Shown one piece after another: positions 5,190 through 6,152 of a stretch of 6,152 nt of DNA. The DNA comes from an uncultured Oscillospiraceae bacterium (GTDB lineage: Bacteria > Bacillota > Clostridia > Oscillospirales > Oscillospiraceae). A model generated the notes under the pieces. The model had not been told where the DNA came from. It searched no databases and was given only the letters and a program-made list of their open reading frames with translations. Position 1 is the stretch's first letter; each line of letters starts with the position of its first letter. The translations under genes were made by a program, and so were the position numbers. The stretch spans positions 1 through 6,152 of the forward strand of contig CATZRD010000064.1 in the NCBI GenBank assembly GCA_958423465.1. Direction: 5' to 3'.

Positions 5190-6068
5190 TTACTGGTGCA
5201 TCCGCGCCACGATCTCCTGGGAGGCGCTGATGAACTGCCGCACCGTCTCCGTGGTCTCCCGCTGGCTGCGCACGGCGATGCCGATGCGCCGGCAGGCCGG
5301 CGGGTCCAGCGGCAGGCACCGCACGTTGTCCCGCCGCCCCTGGAGCACCAGCTCCGACAGGATGCTCACCCCCAGGCCGTGCTCCACCATGGACAGGATA
5401 GCGGCGTCCTCCACGGCGGTGTTGCGGATATCCGGCCGCACGGCCGGGTCCTGGAACACCCCCAGGATATCCAGGTCGAACCCCAGGGAGGGCATGAGGA
5501 ACTCCCGCCCGTCAAAGCCGGACACCGGGAACCGCTCCCCCTGCCCCGCCGGATCGTCCACCGGCAGAATCGCCAGCAGAGGGTCGTCCCACAGGGGCAC
5601 CCAGTCGTAGCCGCCCCGGTCCTGACGGCTGGCAAAGCTGAGATCGACCTTGCCCTCCTCCAGCCAGCGGTACATCTCCTCCACGCTGCCCATGCGGATG
5701 TCCACGGACACGTCCGGATGGGCCCAGCGGAACTGCTGGACGATGGTGGGCAGCCAGTGCATACAGATACTGGAGTAGGCCGCCACCCGGATGTTCTCCC
5801 GCTTGGACCCCTTCTGCGCTTCGATCTGCCGCTCCAGCCGCTCCCCGGACCGCAGCAGGTCGCCGATGGCGGAGCGCAGGGCCTCGCCCCCCTCCGTAAA
5901 GCGCACGCCGTACCGGTCCCGGATCAGCAGCGGCAGACCCACCTCCTTCTCCAGGGCGTTCATCATGTGGGTCAGACCCGACTGCGTGATGCCCAGCTTT
6001 TCCGCCGCCCGGGTAAAGCTCCCCAGCTCCACCGACGTCAGCAGCGCCTCCCATTTCTTTGTCTCCAT
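5190..6068 (-). CDS. LysR-family transcriptional regulator
   Basis: The 292-residue protein has the length and plan of LysR-type regulators: an N-terminal winged helix-turn-helix followed by a two-lobed effector-binding domain that controls DNA binding on ligand uptake. The helix-turn-helix lies at about 16-36 (GSFTRAAEKLGITQSGLTHM), followed by the typical linker LEKEVGLPLLIRDRYGVRFTEGG (39-61). The effector domain spans about 92-290, starting ENIRVAAYSS and with EDAAILSMVEHGLGVSILSE (220-239). The ATG at 6068 is preceded by AAAGGAG at eight bases spacing. It is convergent with the racemase across a shared terminator, so they are not an operon. A T-N11-A dyad over its own transcription start suggests autorepression. 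The effector and target genes are unknown; a divergent gene beyond the right edge is the usual partner. Confidence 0.93.
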   Translation of the reverse strand: METKKWEALLTSVELGSFTRAAEKLGITQSGLTHMMNALEKEVGLPLLIRDRYGVRFTEGGEALRSAIGDLLRSGERLERQIEAQKGSKRENIRVAAYSSICMHWLPTIVQQFRWAHPDVSVDIRMGSVEEMYRWLEEGKVDLSFASRQDRGGYDWVPLWDDPLLAILPVDDPAGQGERFPVSGFDGREFLMPSLGFDLDILGVFQDPAVRPDIRNTAVEDAAILSMVEHGLGVSILSELVLQGRRDNVRCLPLDPPACRRIGIAVRSQRETTETVRQFISASQEIVARMHQ

Positions 6069-6088
6069 GGTCCTCTCTCCTTTGTTAT

Positions 6089-6103
6089 ATGAAGGTACTT
6101 CAT
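6089..6103. promoter_or_regulatory. LysR-type T-N11-A operator over the regulator's own start site
   Basis: ATGAAG (6089-6094) and CTTCAT (6098-6103) are exact inverted arms around GTA. With T at 6090 and A at 6102 the site fits the T-N11-A rule for LysR-type operators. It lies just downstream of the -10 box, at about +1 to +15 of the predicted transcript, where binding would block initiation. A short mRNA hairpin is the alternative reading. Confidence 0.6.
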
Positions 6104-6109
6104 GTTTTT

Positions 6110-6137
6110 ATTATACCGCGATTTTGGAAAATTGCAA
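6110..6137 (-). promoter_or_regulatory. Promoter of the LysR-type regulator gene
   Basis: On the minus strand a perfect -10 box TATAAT (complement of 6110-6115) is preceded at 16 bases by TTGCAA (complement of 6132-6137), matching the -35 consensus at four of six places. Initiation is predicted near 6103, giving a leader of about 35 bases. The window ends too soon to see a divergent promoter. Confidence 0.72.
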
Positions 6138-6152
6138 GGCGCGGCAATAATT

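Noticed and set aside
5196..6092. A 298-codon open frame on the plus strand opposite the LysR gene
   Set aside because: It is the antisense shadow of a clear LysR-type regulator, with low-complexity H, P, Q and R composition and no ribosome site.

Overview
The window looks like core chromosome from a GC-rich, low-motility-type gut Clostridium relative, most likely the Oscillospiraceae (Flavonifractor/Pseudoflavonifractor/Oscillibacter-like). This is an inference from the sequence: strong AGGAGG-type ribosome binding sites, tRNA genes with encoded CCA, Firmicute-type promoters (one a perfect TTGACA-17-TATAAT), GC-rich third codon positions, and protein families usual in Clostridia (DUF2156-GNAT fusion, AzgA-type purine permease, two-cysteine Asp/Glu racemase). 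I see no insertion sequence, phage gene, CRISPR array or defence gene, and nothing that amounts to a new multi-gene system.

Left end (1-391, minus strand): a tRNA operon read leftward, Val(UAC)-Asp(GUC)-Phe(GAA), the last cut by the window edge. It has a textbook promoter at 282-310, and a perfect palindrome lies in the Asp-Phe spacer. Positions 344-386 hold a terminator hairpin whose T-run lies on the plus strand, opposite to all neighbouring genes.

392-2657 (minus strand): a two-gene operon, a MscS-type mechanosensitive channel followed after 13 bases by a two-domain acyltransferase (MprF-like DUF2156 joined to a RimJ/RimL-type GNAT domain). 2658-2932 is the divergent control region shared with the next gene. 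It holds promoters in both directions, an 11-bp perfect inverted repeat, and small leader hairpins.

2933-5066 (plus strand): an NCS2/AzgA-type purine permease with its own strong terminator, then an aspartate/glutamate racemase family gene with no clear promoter of its own. Just behind the racemase, 5072-5145 reads like the first codons of a lost gene whose start is now ACG. A two-way terminator at 5145-5178 separates this from the convergent gene.

5190-6152 (minus strand): a LysR-family regulator with its own promoter and a perfect T-N11-A dyad covering the predicted transcription start, which suggests autorepression. Its target is probably a divergent gene beyond the right edge. The genes do not form one pathway: the window joins translation (tRNAs), osmotic protection (MscS), purine uptake, amino-acid racemisation and a regulator.
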